64,000 nt of DNA from Pseudacidovorax sp. RU35E. Its GTDB lineage: Bacteria; Pseudomonadota; Gammaproteobacteria; Burkholderiales; Burkholderiaceae_C. A model generated the notes under the pieces. It searched no databases. It worked only from the letters and a program-made list of their open reading frames with translations, and was not told where the DNA came from. The stretch covers positions 1 to 64,000 of the forward strand of contig NZ_FTMY01000020.1 of assembly GCF_900156165.1 (NCBI RefSeq), given 5' to 3'. A program made the translations under genes and the position numbers. Positions 36,120 through 44,677 of the stretch are shown here, piece after piece; the first letter of the stretch is position 1; each line of letters begins with the position of its first letter.

Positions 36120-39116
36120 TCAATGCGCGATCAGTTCGACATCCAGCTGCGACTCCAGCACCTCCACCGGCTGCGGCCGGCCGAAGAGGAAGCCCTGGCA
36201 CACACGGCAGCCGTTGCGGATGAGGAAGTCCAGCTGCGCGCGGGTCTCCACACCCTCGGCCACCACCTCCAGGTCGAGGTTGGCGGCCATGCCGATGAGC
36301 GTCTGCACGATCAACTCGATCTTGGGATTGGCGCCGATGCCGCTGACAAAGAACCGGTCGATCTTGATCTGGTGCAGGGGCAGCTGCGCCATGTACGACA
36401 GCGACGAGTAGCCCGTGCCGAAGTCGTCCATCGAGAAACGGATGCCGATGGCGGCCAGCGACTTCATCTTGCGGATGGTCTCGGCCACCTCGTCGTGCAG
36501 CAGGCTTTCGGTGAGCTCCAGCTTGAGCTTGGACGGATCGGCGCCGGTGCGGATCAGCACCTCGCGCACCTTGTCCGCGAAGTCCTCCTTGCGGAACTGG
36601 CGGGCGCTCACGTTCACGGCCAGCGTGAGGTGCCGGCGGCGGGGATGGGTGCTCCATTCGTCCAGCTGCTTGCAGGCCTGCTCCAGCGCCCACAGGCCGA
36701 TGGGCGAGATCAGGCCCGTTTCCTCCGCCACGTCGATGAACGCGGCCGGCGGGATCAGGCCGCGCTGCGGATGCAGCCAGCGGATCAGCACCTCGGCCCC
36801 CACCACGCGGCCTTCGGTCGTCACCTGCGGCTGGTAGTGCAGCAGGAACTGGCCGCGCGCCTTCAGGGCCGCGCGCAGCTCGCTCTCCAGCGAGGCCCGC
36901 GCATTGACCGTGGTCTGCATGTCGACCTCGAAGAAGCGCAGCACGTCGCCGCCCGCCGTCTTGGCATGGAACATCGCGATGTCGGCCTGCTTGAGCAGGT
37001 CGTCCAGCGAGGCCGAGCTGGCGCTGATGAGCGTGGCACCGATGCTGCAGGTGCCGTGGTAGGTCATGGCCGGCAGCTGGATCGGTCGGCCCAGCTCGGC
37101 CAGCACGGCCTCGCCGAAAGCCTGGGTCTGCATCACGGCGGTGGCCGAGTCGGCGCTCAGACCCTCGATCAGGATCACGAACTCGTCGCCGCCCAGACGG
37201 GCCACGGTGTCGCCTTCGCGCATGAGCTGCTGCAGCCGCTGCGCCACCTGCTTGAGCAGCACGTCGCCCGCGTTGCGGCCCTGCGCGTCGTTGAGGGTCT
37301 TGAAGTGGTCCAGGTCCAGGAAGAGCAGCGCCGCCTGCCGCTCACGCCGCACGTTGGCGTCGATGGCCGACTGCAGGCGGTGCAGCAGCATGCGCCGATT
37401 GGGCAGGCCGGTGAGGTTGTCGTAGAAGGACAGGTGGTCGATCTGCAGCTGCGCCGACATGCGGTCGGTGATGTCGCGCAGGATGACGATGAAGCGCGCG
37501 TCGGCGCCCTCGCCCACCAGCTTGCGCGAGGCCGAGATCTCGAACCAGGCGGTGCCCTGCGAGGCACGTCGCTCGAACTGCTTGCCGAACGACAGGCCCT
37601 TCAGGTACGCCTCGCGCATGGCGGCCATGATCTGGATGGCGGCATCGCCGGGCAGCACCTCCGACAGTGTTCGTCCGACCGGATCCCCGATGTCCAGCAG
37701 CGAGGCACGCGCCGAATGGAAGCCGATGCAGCGGCCGTCCAGGCACAGCTCCAGCAGGACGTCGGGCAGCGCATCCAGCGTGGCCTGCAGCTGGGCCTTG
37801 CCTTCCACCATGTCGGCCAGGTGACGGCGCTTCTCGCTGGTGTCGCGGTAGACGCAGACCATGCCGCCATTGGGGGTGGGACTCTTGACGACGACCACCG
37901 TGCGGCCGTCGGGCAGTTCCAGTTCCTGCTCGCCGGGCGCGGGCAGGCGGGCCGACTGGGTATCGGGCTCCTCGACGCTTCGGCCCGACACGGCGTTCTC
38001 CAGCGCCACCATCGGCATGTGCGCCTCCAGGGCGATGCGCGCCTGGGGAAAGATCTCGGCGAAGCGCCGGTTCCAGGCCGTGACGCGGCCCTCGGGGTCC
38101 AGCAGCACGAAGCCGTCGGACATCGACTCCAGGGCCTGGTCCAGCATGCTCTTGGCGTGCAGGGCCTCGCGGCGGCGCAGCCATTGCTCGCGCAGCTGAT
38201 GCAGCGCATAGGCCGAGACGCCCACCACCATGAGCATGAGAAGCACGGTCACGCCGACGATCAGGTTGCGCTCGGTGCGGAAGCCCTCCAGCACCTGCTC
38301 CATCGGCAGGCCGGCGCTGAGCACGATGTCCTGGTTGAGCGTGGGTCGCAACGCCAGCAGCGCGTCCTGCCCCATGAGGCGCGAGTTGGCCTGCACGATG
38401 CCCCGCGCGTCGGCTGCACCGCGCAGCTCGGGCAGCGCCGCGGAGCCTTCGGCGATCTCGCTGCGCGGGGGCACGCTGACCAGCAGGCCCTGGCTCAGGC
38501 TCTCGAGCGTGACCTCCATGCCCTCGATGCCGGCACCATGCGCCAGCAGTCGCGCCAGCGAGGCCACCTGCACCTCGGCCAGCGCGATGCCGGGCGCGCC
38601 ATCGGGCAGGCGGACCACGCGCGTGAAGTACAGCACCTGCTGCGACGTCCGGGGGCTGAGCGCTGGCCCCGTCGTCATCAGCTCGGGCACGGGCTGACCC
38701 ATCAGCCGCGCGGTGAAGGCCGGCGACAGCGGCACCGCGTCGCCATCGGGCGGCGACACCACGCTGCCATCGGGACGCAGCACTTCCAGCCGCTCGACCA
38801 GCAGGCTGTGCCGCGCCAGCGACTGCATGCTGCGGGCCGCGCGCTGGTTGGCCTGGGCCATGTCCTCGTTGCCCACCGGCCGCAGCAGCATGCCCAGATC
38901 GGCCAGCAGCAGGTCGACGCCCAGCAGGTTCTGGTTGACGGCGGCCACCGAGCCGCTGAGGAAGCGGTCGATCTGGTCGCGCGCATCGTCGACCGCACGG
39001 TTGCGCATCTCCACCACGGCGAACACCGCCAGGCCGAAGACCACCACGATGAAGAGCGCCGCCAGCGCAAAGGTGGACGCGGCGAGCTGCCGCGGCGGTG
39101 CGCTCGTCGACTTCAT
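36120..39116 (-). CDS. Membrane-anchored Cache-like/PAS/GGDEF/EAL cyclic-di-GMP protein
   Basis: A 998-residue protein. One helix (about 15-37), a periplasmic sensor region of about 220 residues of Cache type, and a second helix (about 268-290) precede two cytoplasmic PAS-like domains. Then come GGDEF (RLGGDEFVILIEG, about 642, motif intact) and EAL (about 745-985). EAL reads EVL in GAEVLIRWLHP, while the catalytic Glu, DDFGTGYSS, IKIDRFF and AEGVE elements are present, so phosphodiesterase activity is plausible. Both activities may exist. The ATG at 39116 overlaps the upstream TRAP-type binding-protein gene by four bases (ATGA), tying this sensor to that periplasmic protein. Confidence 0.95.
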   Translation of the reverse strand: MKSTSAPPRQLAASTFALAALFIVVVFGLAVFAVVEMRNRAVDDARDQIDRFLSGSVAAVNQNLLGVDLLLADLGMLLRPVGNEDMAQANQRAARSMQSLARHSLLVERLEVLRPDGSVVSPPDGDAVPLSPAFTARLMGQPVPELMTTGPALSPRTSQQVLYFTRVVRLPDGAPGIALAEVQVASLARLLAHGAGIEGMEVTLESLSQGLLVSVPPRSEIAEGSAALPELRGAADARGIVQANSRLMGQDALLALRPTLNQDIVLSAGLPMEQVLEGFRTERNLIVGVTVLLMLMVVGVSAYALHQLREQWLRRREALHAKSMLDQALESMSDGFVLLDPEGRVTAWNRRFAEIFPQARIALEAHMPMVALENAVSGRSVEEPDTQSARLPAPGEQELELPDGRTVVVVKSPTPNGGMVCVYRDTSEKRRHLADMVEGKAQLQATLDALPDVLLELCLDGRCIGFHSARASLLDIGDPVGRTLSEVLPGDAAIQIMAAMREAYLKGLSFGKQFERRASQGTAWFEISASRKLVGEGADARFIVILRDITDRMSAQLQIDHLSFYDNLTGLPNRRMLLHRLQSAIDANVRRERQAALLFLDLDHFKTLNDAQGRNAGDVLLKQVAQRLQQLMREGDTVARLGGDEFVILIEGLSADSATAVMQTQAFGEAVLAELGRPIQLPAMTYHGTCSIGATLISASSASLDDLLKQADIAMFHAKTAGGDVLRFFEVDMQTTVNARASLESELRAALKARGQFLLHYQPQVTTEGRVVGAEVLIRWLHPQRGLIPPAAFIDVAEETGLISPIGLWALEQACKQLDEWSTHPRRRHLTLAVNVSARQFRKEDFADKVREVLIRTGADPSKLKLELTESLLHDEVAETIRKMKSLAAIGIRFSMDDFGTGYSSLSYMAQLPLHQIKIDRFFVSGIGANPKIELIVQTLIGMAANLDLEVVAEGVETRAQLDFLIRNGCRVCQGFLFGRPQPVEVLESQLDVELIAH

Positions 39117-40165
39117 GGGGTCTGGGGCGCTTTGCTGTCGATCACGGGTGCGATGGTGCGCTGCCACAGCCGCGTGCATTCGGAGCCGCAACGGCGCAGC
39201 CAGTTCACCAGGATGGTGGAGGCGAGGATCTGGCGGCGAAGCCGGTCGTCCTGCGCCGTGGGCCGCACGGCCACCATGGCGCCGGGTGTGCCGCTGTCGC
39301 AGGGCCCGGCCCCCGTGTTGCAGGCCACGGCCGACTCCGTGTCGCGGATGGATTGCGCCCAGATGCGCTGCTCCAACTGCGGCAGTTGCTGCTCCAGCAC
39401 GATGCGCACGTCGGCCGGCAGCACCGCCCAGGCATCCGCGTTGGCGCCGAAGACGGCCAGACCCCAGTTGATGGGCATCGTGAACAGTGAGTGGGTGATG
39501 CGGTGCAGCCCCAGCGTGTTGCCCGAACTCCCGCCCGTGATGGCGCAGTCGGTGTTGGCCGAGGTCATGTTGCTCATGAGGGCGGCGAAGGCCGTGGGCA
39601 CGGGCGTGCCGCCCAGGGCCTGCACGAACTCGGCCTGCGTACCGCTGGAGACACGCACGCGCCGGCCCTGCAGGTCCGCCAGGCCCTTCAGCGGCGCCGT
39701 GCAGAAGATGACCTGCGCGGGGTAGATGTACATGGCCAGCAGCTTCACGTTGAAGCGCTCGCGCAGCATGGCGGCCATCTCGGGCCGGAACGCATCGACG
39801 ACGCGGCGCAGGGTGGCGGCATCGGCGCTCAGCCCGGCCATGTCGGGCAGCGCCAGCGCGGGATGTTCACCGCCCACCTGGCTCAACAGCACGGTGCCGA
39901 AGGGCACCACACCGGTTTCCAGCAAGGTGAGCATCTTGTTGCCGGGCACGCCGGCCTGGTCGAAGGGCGCGATCGTGGCGACCACGCGGCCCTGCATCAG
40001 CCGGGGCAGTGTCTCCGTCCAGAATGGCGCTTCGTGCTGGGTGTACTGCGCGATGCCCGCCAAGCCGCCCACCACCCGCAGTTGCAGGGGCGCGTCCTGA
40101 CCTGCCGCCGGCCAGGCAGCGGCCGCCCAGACAGAGCAGAAAAAAATCCTCAGCAGCAGGCGCAT
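39113..40165 (-). CDS. TRAP-type periplasmic solute-binding protein (DctP-like), orphan
   Basis: A 350-residue protein with a signal peptide (MRLLLRIFFCSVWAAAAWPAAG) and a DctP-like fold. The segments LQLRVVGGLAGIAQYTQHEAPFW and ADLQGRRVRVSSGTQAEFVQALGGTPVP match the family's substrate-binding core, including its conserved Arg. No TRAP permease (DctQM) gene is nearby. Instead it is coupled by an ATGA overlap to a membrane GGDEF-EAL protein, suggesting that it presents a ligand to that sensor. Four Cys occur in the last 110 residues. The ATG at 40165 is chosen because it begins the signal peptide; the frame is open 33 residues further. Confidence 0.85.
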   Translation of the reverse strand: MRLLLRIFFCSVWAAAAWPAAGQDAPLQLRVVGGLAGIAQYTQHEAPFWTETLPRLMQGRVVATIAPFDQAGVPGNKMLTLLETGVVPFGTVLLSQVGGEHPALALPDMAGLSADAATLRRVVDAFRPEMAAMLRERFNVKLLAMYIYPAQVIFCTAPLKGLADLQGRRVRVSSGTQAEFVQALGGTPVPTAFAALMSNMTSANTDCAITGGSSGNTLGLHRITHSLFTMPINWGLAVFGANADAWAVLPADVRIVLEQQLPQLEQRIWAQSIRDTESAVACNTGAGPCDSGTPGAMVAVRPTAQDDRLRRQILASTILVNWLRRCGSECTRLWQRTIAPVIDSKAPQTP

Positions 40166-40231
40166 AGGGCGGAGAAAAACGGGCAGCGCGCAATCAATCC
40201 CCGCATCTTGAAGAGGAATCGTCCATGTTGC

Positions 40232-40269
40232 AAATTGTGTCGCGTTTATCAAAGTTGATGACACAATTT
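40232..40269. promoter_or_regulatory. Nested palindrome in the divergent region upstream of the TRAP/GGDEF-EAL pair
   Basis: AAATTGTGTC (40232-40241) and GACACAATTT (40260-40269) are perfect 10-base inverted arms around 18 bases. Inside, ATCAA (40248-40252) and TTGAT (40255-40259) form a second inverted pair. The element is 66 bases upstream of the TRAP-type binding-protein start and 98 bases upstream of the divergent hypothetical gene. The AT-rich arms and nesting fit a regulator operator. A weak rightward promoter (TTGATG, 18 bases, TAAAGT at 40279-40284) overlaps it. Confidence 0.65.
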
Positions 40270-40367
40270 TTGGAAACCTAAAGTATTCGTTCTTGCGCCG
40301 TTCAGCCAGCAGGTGTTGCAGACCTGCCTACACTGCCTCTTCTTCGGCATTTCTTCCCGGAACTTTC

Positions 40368-40976
40368 ATGGACTTTCTGGCCTTGGTGGCCCTGGCCGCA
40401 CTCGGCCTGCACTGGATGAGACGGCGCGATCAACAGCGCCACATCGCCCTTCTCGGCGCCCGGCTCGCGCCCTTCCGCATCGAGCCCCAGATGGAGACGC
40501 TCCTCGACGGCTACCTGCGCTGGCTCGACGAAGCCGACGACGAGCGTCGCCGGCAGATCTGGCAGACGCTGTGCGCGACCGAGGAGTCGCTGGCCGAACA
40601 ACTCCAGCGCTTCGCGGCCGACATGGCGAAGCTCGAGGCCCCCCTGGCCCAGGTCAGCAAACTGCCGATGTGGCTGCCGTGGGCGCAGCCCCTGCTCTCG
40701 GGCCGCCTGCTCTTCGACGTGCGGCGTGCCTTCGCCATCCATGCGAAGGGCATCGCGGCCGTGGCCGCCAATGAGCCCAGCCTGGCCGACAAGCCGCGCG
40801 CCTTCATGATGAGCGCCGAGCTGCTGCTGCTGCAACACACCTGCCACTGGTACTGCCGCTCGAAGGCCGTGGCCAGCGCGCGGCTGCTGGCCAGGCACGG
40901 CACCTCGTACGAGCAGGTGCTGGCCTCGGTGTCGCCGCGCACGCGCAGCGACTACCTCGCCCTCACCGGCCGCTGA
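40368..40976 (+). CDS. Conserved hypothetical protein with N-terminal hydrophobic segment
   Basis: A 202-residue protein that I cannot place in a family. Residues 2-17 (DFLALVALAALGLHWM) could be a membrane anchor or uncleaved signal. The rest is mostly alpha-helical, rich in Leu, Ala, Arg and Glu, with acidic and basic stretches (LDEADDERRRQIWQ). Two Cys lie in LLLQHTCHWYCRSKAV. It is divergent from the TRAP/GGDEF-EAL pair with the nested palindrome between them. Its stop codon directly abuts the stop of pcaF on the other strand. Confidence 0.7.
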   Translation: MDFLALVALAALGLHWMRRRDQQRHIALLGARLAPFRIEPQMETLLDGYLRWLDEADDERRRQIWQTLCATEESLAEQLQRFAADMAKLEAPLAQVSKLPMWLPWAQPLLSGRLLFDVRRAFAIHAKGIAAVAANEPSLADKPRAFMMSAELLLLQHTCHWYCRSKAVASARLLARHGTSYEQVLASVSPRTRSDYLALTGR

Positions 40977-42182
<1,206 letters not shown>

Positions 42183-42223
42183 GCGGAAGGTCTCCTTGAA
42201 TCGGATGGAAAGAGGGGTGGTGT

Positions 42224-42883
42224 TCAGTCTGCCGCTGCGTCTTCGGCGATGGGCAGGCCCACCAGCCGTTCGAGTTCCTGCAGCGACAGGCCCGGCACGC
42301 GGTCGATGCAGCGCAGGCCCTGCGGTGTGCAGGCCAGTGTCGCCAGGTCGGTGTAGATGCGCTTGACGCACGCGAGACCGGTGAGCGGGTAGCTGCACTG
42401 CGCAACGACCTTGCTGGCACCCTGCTTGGTCAGCAGGTCCATCATGACCCAGGTCTGCTTGGCGCCGGTGGCCAGGTCCATGGCGCCGCCGACGGCCGGG
42501 ATGGCACCGGGCTCGCCGGTGCTCCAGTTGGCCAGGTCGCCCGTGGCGCTGACCTGGAAGGCGCCCAGAACGCAGATGTCGATGTGGCCGCCGCGCATCA
42601 TGGCGAAGCTGTCGGCATGGTGGAAGTAGGCGCCGCCGGGCAGCAGCGTCACCGGCTGCTTGCCGGCGTTGATGAGGTCGTAGTCCTCCTCGCCCGCGGC
42701 CGGCGCCGGGCCCATGCCCAGGATGCCGTTCTCGCTGTGCAGCACCACCTCGCGGCCGGCGGGCAGGTGGTTGGCCACCAGCGTGGGCTGGCCGATGCCG
42801 AGGTTGACGACGGCGCCGTCGAAGATGTCCTGCGCCACGCGGGCGGCGAGCTGGTCCTTGGTTCGGCGTTGGTAGTCGGCCAT
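42224..42883 (-). CDS. pcaJ: 3-oxoadipate CoA-transferase subunit B
   Basis: A 219-residue class I CoA-transferase beta subunit. The catalytic Glu lies in HSENGILGMGP, preceded by VVNLGIGQPTLVANHL, and followed by PGGAYFHHADSFAMMRGGHIDICVLGAFQVS. With PcaI it moves CoA from succinyl-CoA to 3-oxoadipate. The start ATG 42883 overlaps the pcaI stop by one base (TGATG) and has AGGAGG seven bases upstream; GTG 42886 would place that sequence too close. The enzyme family is certain; the exact substrate rests on the gene neighbourhood. Confidence 0.93.
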   Translation of the reverse strand: MADYQRRTKDQLAARVAQDIFDGAVVNLGIGQPTLVANHLPAGREVVLHSENGILGMGPAPAAGEEDYDLINAGKQPVTLLPGGAYFHHADSFAMMRGGHIDICVLGAFQVSATGDLANWSTGEPGAIPAVGGAMDLATGAKQTWVMMDLLTKQGASKVVAQCSYPLTGLACVKRIYTDLATLACTPQGLRCIDRVPGLSLQELERLVGLPIAEDAAAD

Positions 42884-43590
42884 CACGCCACCTCCTTCTT
42901 CTTGAAGCCGCCGGCCTGGGTGGCCGTGCGGTCGATCTTCACGACGCGGCTGACGAAGATGCCCGGCGTGACGATGGCCTCGGGGTCGAGCGTGCCCAGC
43001 TCGGCCACCTCGTGCACCGTGGCGACGGTCTTCTTCGCAGCCATGGCCATCACGGGGCCGAAGTTGCGCGCGGCCTTGCGGTAGGTGAGGTTGCCCCAGC
43101 GATCGCCGCGCTCGGCCTTGATGAGGGCCAGGTCGCCGTGGATCGGGTACTCCAGCACGTAGTGGCGGCCGTCGATGACGCGGGTCTCGCGGCCGGCGGC
43201 CAGTTCGGTGCCGTAGCCGGTCGGGCAGAAGAAGGCACCGATGCCGGCACCGGCAGCGCGGATGCGCTCGGCCAGGTTGCCCTGGGGCACCAGCTCCAGC
43301 TCGATCTTGCTCGCGCGGTAGAGGCCGTCGAACACGAAGCTGTCGGCCTGCCGCGGGAAGCTGCAGATGATCTTGCGCACCCGGCCGGCCTTGAGCAGCG
43401 CGGCGAGGCCCGCTTCGCCGTTGCCGGCGTTGTTGTTGACCACCGTGAGCTCGCGCGCACCCTGCGCGATGAGGCCGTCGATGAGCGCGTCAGGAATGCC
43501 GGCGGTGCCGAAGCCTCCGATCAGCACCGTGGCGCCATCGGGCGTGCCCTGGAGCGCCTCCTCCACCGAGGCGGCGAGTTTGTCGATCAT
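42883..43590 (-). CDS. pcaI: 3-oxoadipate CoA-transferase subunit A
   Basis: A 235-residue class I CoA-transferase alpha subunit. The glycine-rich LIGGFGTAGIPDALIDGL, the VVNNNAGNGEAGL loop and the GNLAERIRAAGAGIGAFFCPTGYGT segment are characteristic. The ATG 43590 (MIDKLAASVEE) has AAGGAA about 8 bases upstream. The 33-residue upstream extension of this frame runs through the operator region and is not coding. It is the first gene of the pcaIJF operon and is divergent from the IclR regulator. Confidence 0.94.
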   Translation of the reverse strand: MIDKLAASVEEALQGTPDGATVLIGGFGTAGIPDALIDGLIAQGARELTVVNNNAGNGEAGLAALLKAGRVRKIICSFPRQADSFVFDGLYRASKIELELVPQGNLAERIRAAGAGIGAFFCPTGYGTELAAGRETRVIDGRHYVLEYPIHGDLALIKAERGDRWGNLTYRKAARNFGPVMAMAAKKTVATVHEVAELGTLDPEAIVTPGIFVSRVVKIDRTATQAGGFKKKEVA

Positions 43591-43668
43591 GCGGGGTTCC
43601 TTCTGCAGGGACGTCTGCCTTTGCGGGGGCAGGCGCGGGTCATGGAAAGTCGACGGGAAGAAGCCGGA

Positions 43669-43702
43669 AAATGTTCGCAATACGAACATTTGTTCTTAGA
43701 AT
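43669..43702. promoter_or_regulatory. IclR/PcaR-type palindromic operator and regulator promoter
   Basis: AAATGTTCG (43669-43677), five bases (CAATA), CGAACATTT (43683-43691): a perfect 9-base inverted repeat between pcaI and the divergent IclR gene. An extra half-site, TTGTTC (43691-43696), follows, as in the three-part operators of PcaU/PobR-like proteins. A rightward promoter, TTCGCA (43674-43679), 17 bases, TAGAAT (43697-43702), overlaps the palindrome, so the regulator probably controls its own gene as well as pcaIJF. Confidence 0.8.
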
Positions 43703-43726
43703 GAATTCTAGCTCGCTTCCTCGCAC

Positions 43727-44521
43727 ATGCCATCCACCCCGTCTTCCACCGAAGTCCCCGAAGCGCCACGCCCCGGCGACGGCTTCGTGCAGTCCTTCGC
43801 CCGCGGCCTGCAGGTCATCCGCTCCTTCAGCGCCAGCGCACCGCGGCAGACCTTGAGCGAGGTGGCCGCCGCCAGCGGTCTCACCCGCGCCGGGGCGCGG
43901 CGCATCCTGCTCACGCTGCAGACGCTGGGCTATGTGGAAAGCGACGGCCGCTTCTTCTTTCTCACGGCCCGCATCCTGGACCTGGGCTTCGCCTACCTGT
44001 CGTCGATGCCGATCTGGAACCGCGCCGAGCCGGTGATGGAATCGCTGGTGGCCCAGGTCAAGGAGTCGTGCTCGGCCGCCGTGCTGGAGGGCACCGACGT
44101 GGTCTACGTGATGCGCGTGCCCACGCACAAGATCATGCGCATCAACGTGGGCATCGGCTCGCGGTTGCCGGCCTACTGCACCTCGATGGGCCGCGTGCTG
44201 CTGGCCGCCCTGCCCGAGGACGAGCTCCAGCGCCGCCTGACCGCCTCGCCCGTCGCCCCGCTCACGCGGCACACACTGACCGATCCGGAGGCCATCGTCG
44301 CCCGCATTGCGCAGGCCCGGCGCCAGGGCTGGTGCCTGGTCAACCAGGAGCTGGAGGAGGGCCTGATCTCCATCGCCGCGCCGGTGCGCGACCGCGCGGG
44401 CCGTGTGCTGGCCGCGCTCAACATCAGCGGCCAGGCCAACCGCACCAGCGCCAAGGTGATGCAGGACAGCCTGCTGCCGCCGCTGCTGGACGCCGCGGCG
44501 CGGGTGTCGGGCCTGCTCTGA
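43727..44521 (+). CDS. IclR family regulator of the pca operon (PcaR/PcaU-like)
   Basis: A 264-residue IclR-type regulator. The winged helix-turn-helix spans about residues 22-85 (FARGLQVIRSF, LSEVAAASGLTRAGARRILLTLQTLGYV). The effector-binding domain follows (VYVMRVPTHKIMRINVGIGSRLPAYCTSMGRVLLA). The N-terminal FVQSFARGLQVIRSF and the GSRLPAYCTSMGRVLLA segment fit the aromatic-pathway branch (PcaR, PcaU, PobR), which activates in response to beta-ketoadipate or related acids. The divergent pcaIJF operon and the palindrome between them support that role. Confidence 0.92.
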   Translation: MPSTPSSTEVPEAPRPGDGFVQSFARGLQVIRSFSASAPRQTLSEVAAASGLTRAGARRILLTLQTLGYVESDGRFFFLTARILDLGFAYLSSMPIWNRAEPVMESLVAQVKESCSAAVLEGTDVVYVMRVPTHKIMRINVGIGSRLPAYCTSMGRVLLAALPEDELQRRLTASPVAPLTRHTLTDPEAIVARIAQARRQGWCLVNQELEEGLISIAAPVRDRAGRVLAALNISGQANRTSAKVMQDSLLPPLLDAAARVSGLL

Positions 44522-44546
44522 GCCGGGCCGGGCGCCCCGGCAGGAC

Positions 44547-44560
44547 TTGATCTAGCGCAA
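44547..44560 (+). promoter_or_regulatory. FNR/ANR-like box upstream of the second GGDEF-EAL gene
   Basis: TTGAT (44547-44551), CTAG, CGCAA (44556-44560) resembles the FNR/ANR consensus TTGAT-N4-ATCAA, with a perfect first half and 3 of 5 matches in the second. A possible -10 element CAGAAT sits at 44583-44588, which places the box centre near -41.5 of a start at about 44595, the class II activator distance. The GGDEF-EAL gene starts at 44678. Confidence 0.6.
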
Positions 44561-44677
44561 TACAAGCGCGGATGGCGCTGTCCAGAATCGGCGCGCCATG
44601 CGCCCATCCTCCCTGCCATTCCGCCCCGACGGCCGCCGGCGCCCCGCGTTCCTGCGCAGGCCTGGGAGGCGTGCGCG

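Noticed and set aside
35151-39725. 1524-residue plus-strand frame opposite the TauE and GGDEF-EAL genes
   Set aside because: It shows no domain. GGDEF and EAL motifs and the TauE/SafE pattern are on the minus strand.
44527-44541. GCCGGG and CCCGGC hairpin after the IclR gene
   Set aside because: Arms of six bases and no T-tract; it may be incidental in this GC-rich sequence.
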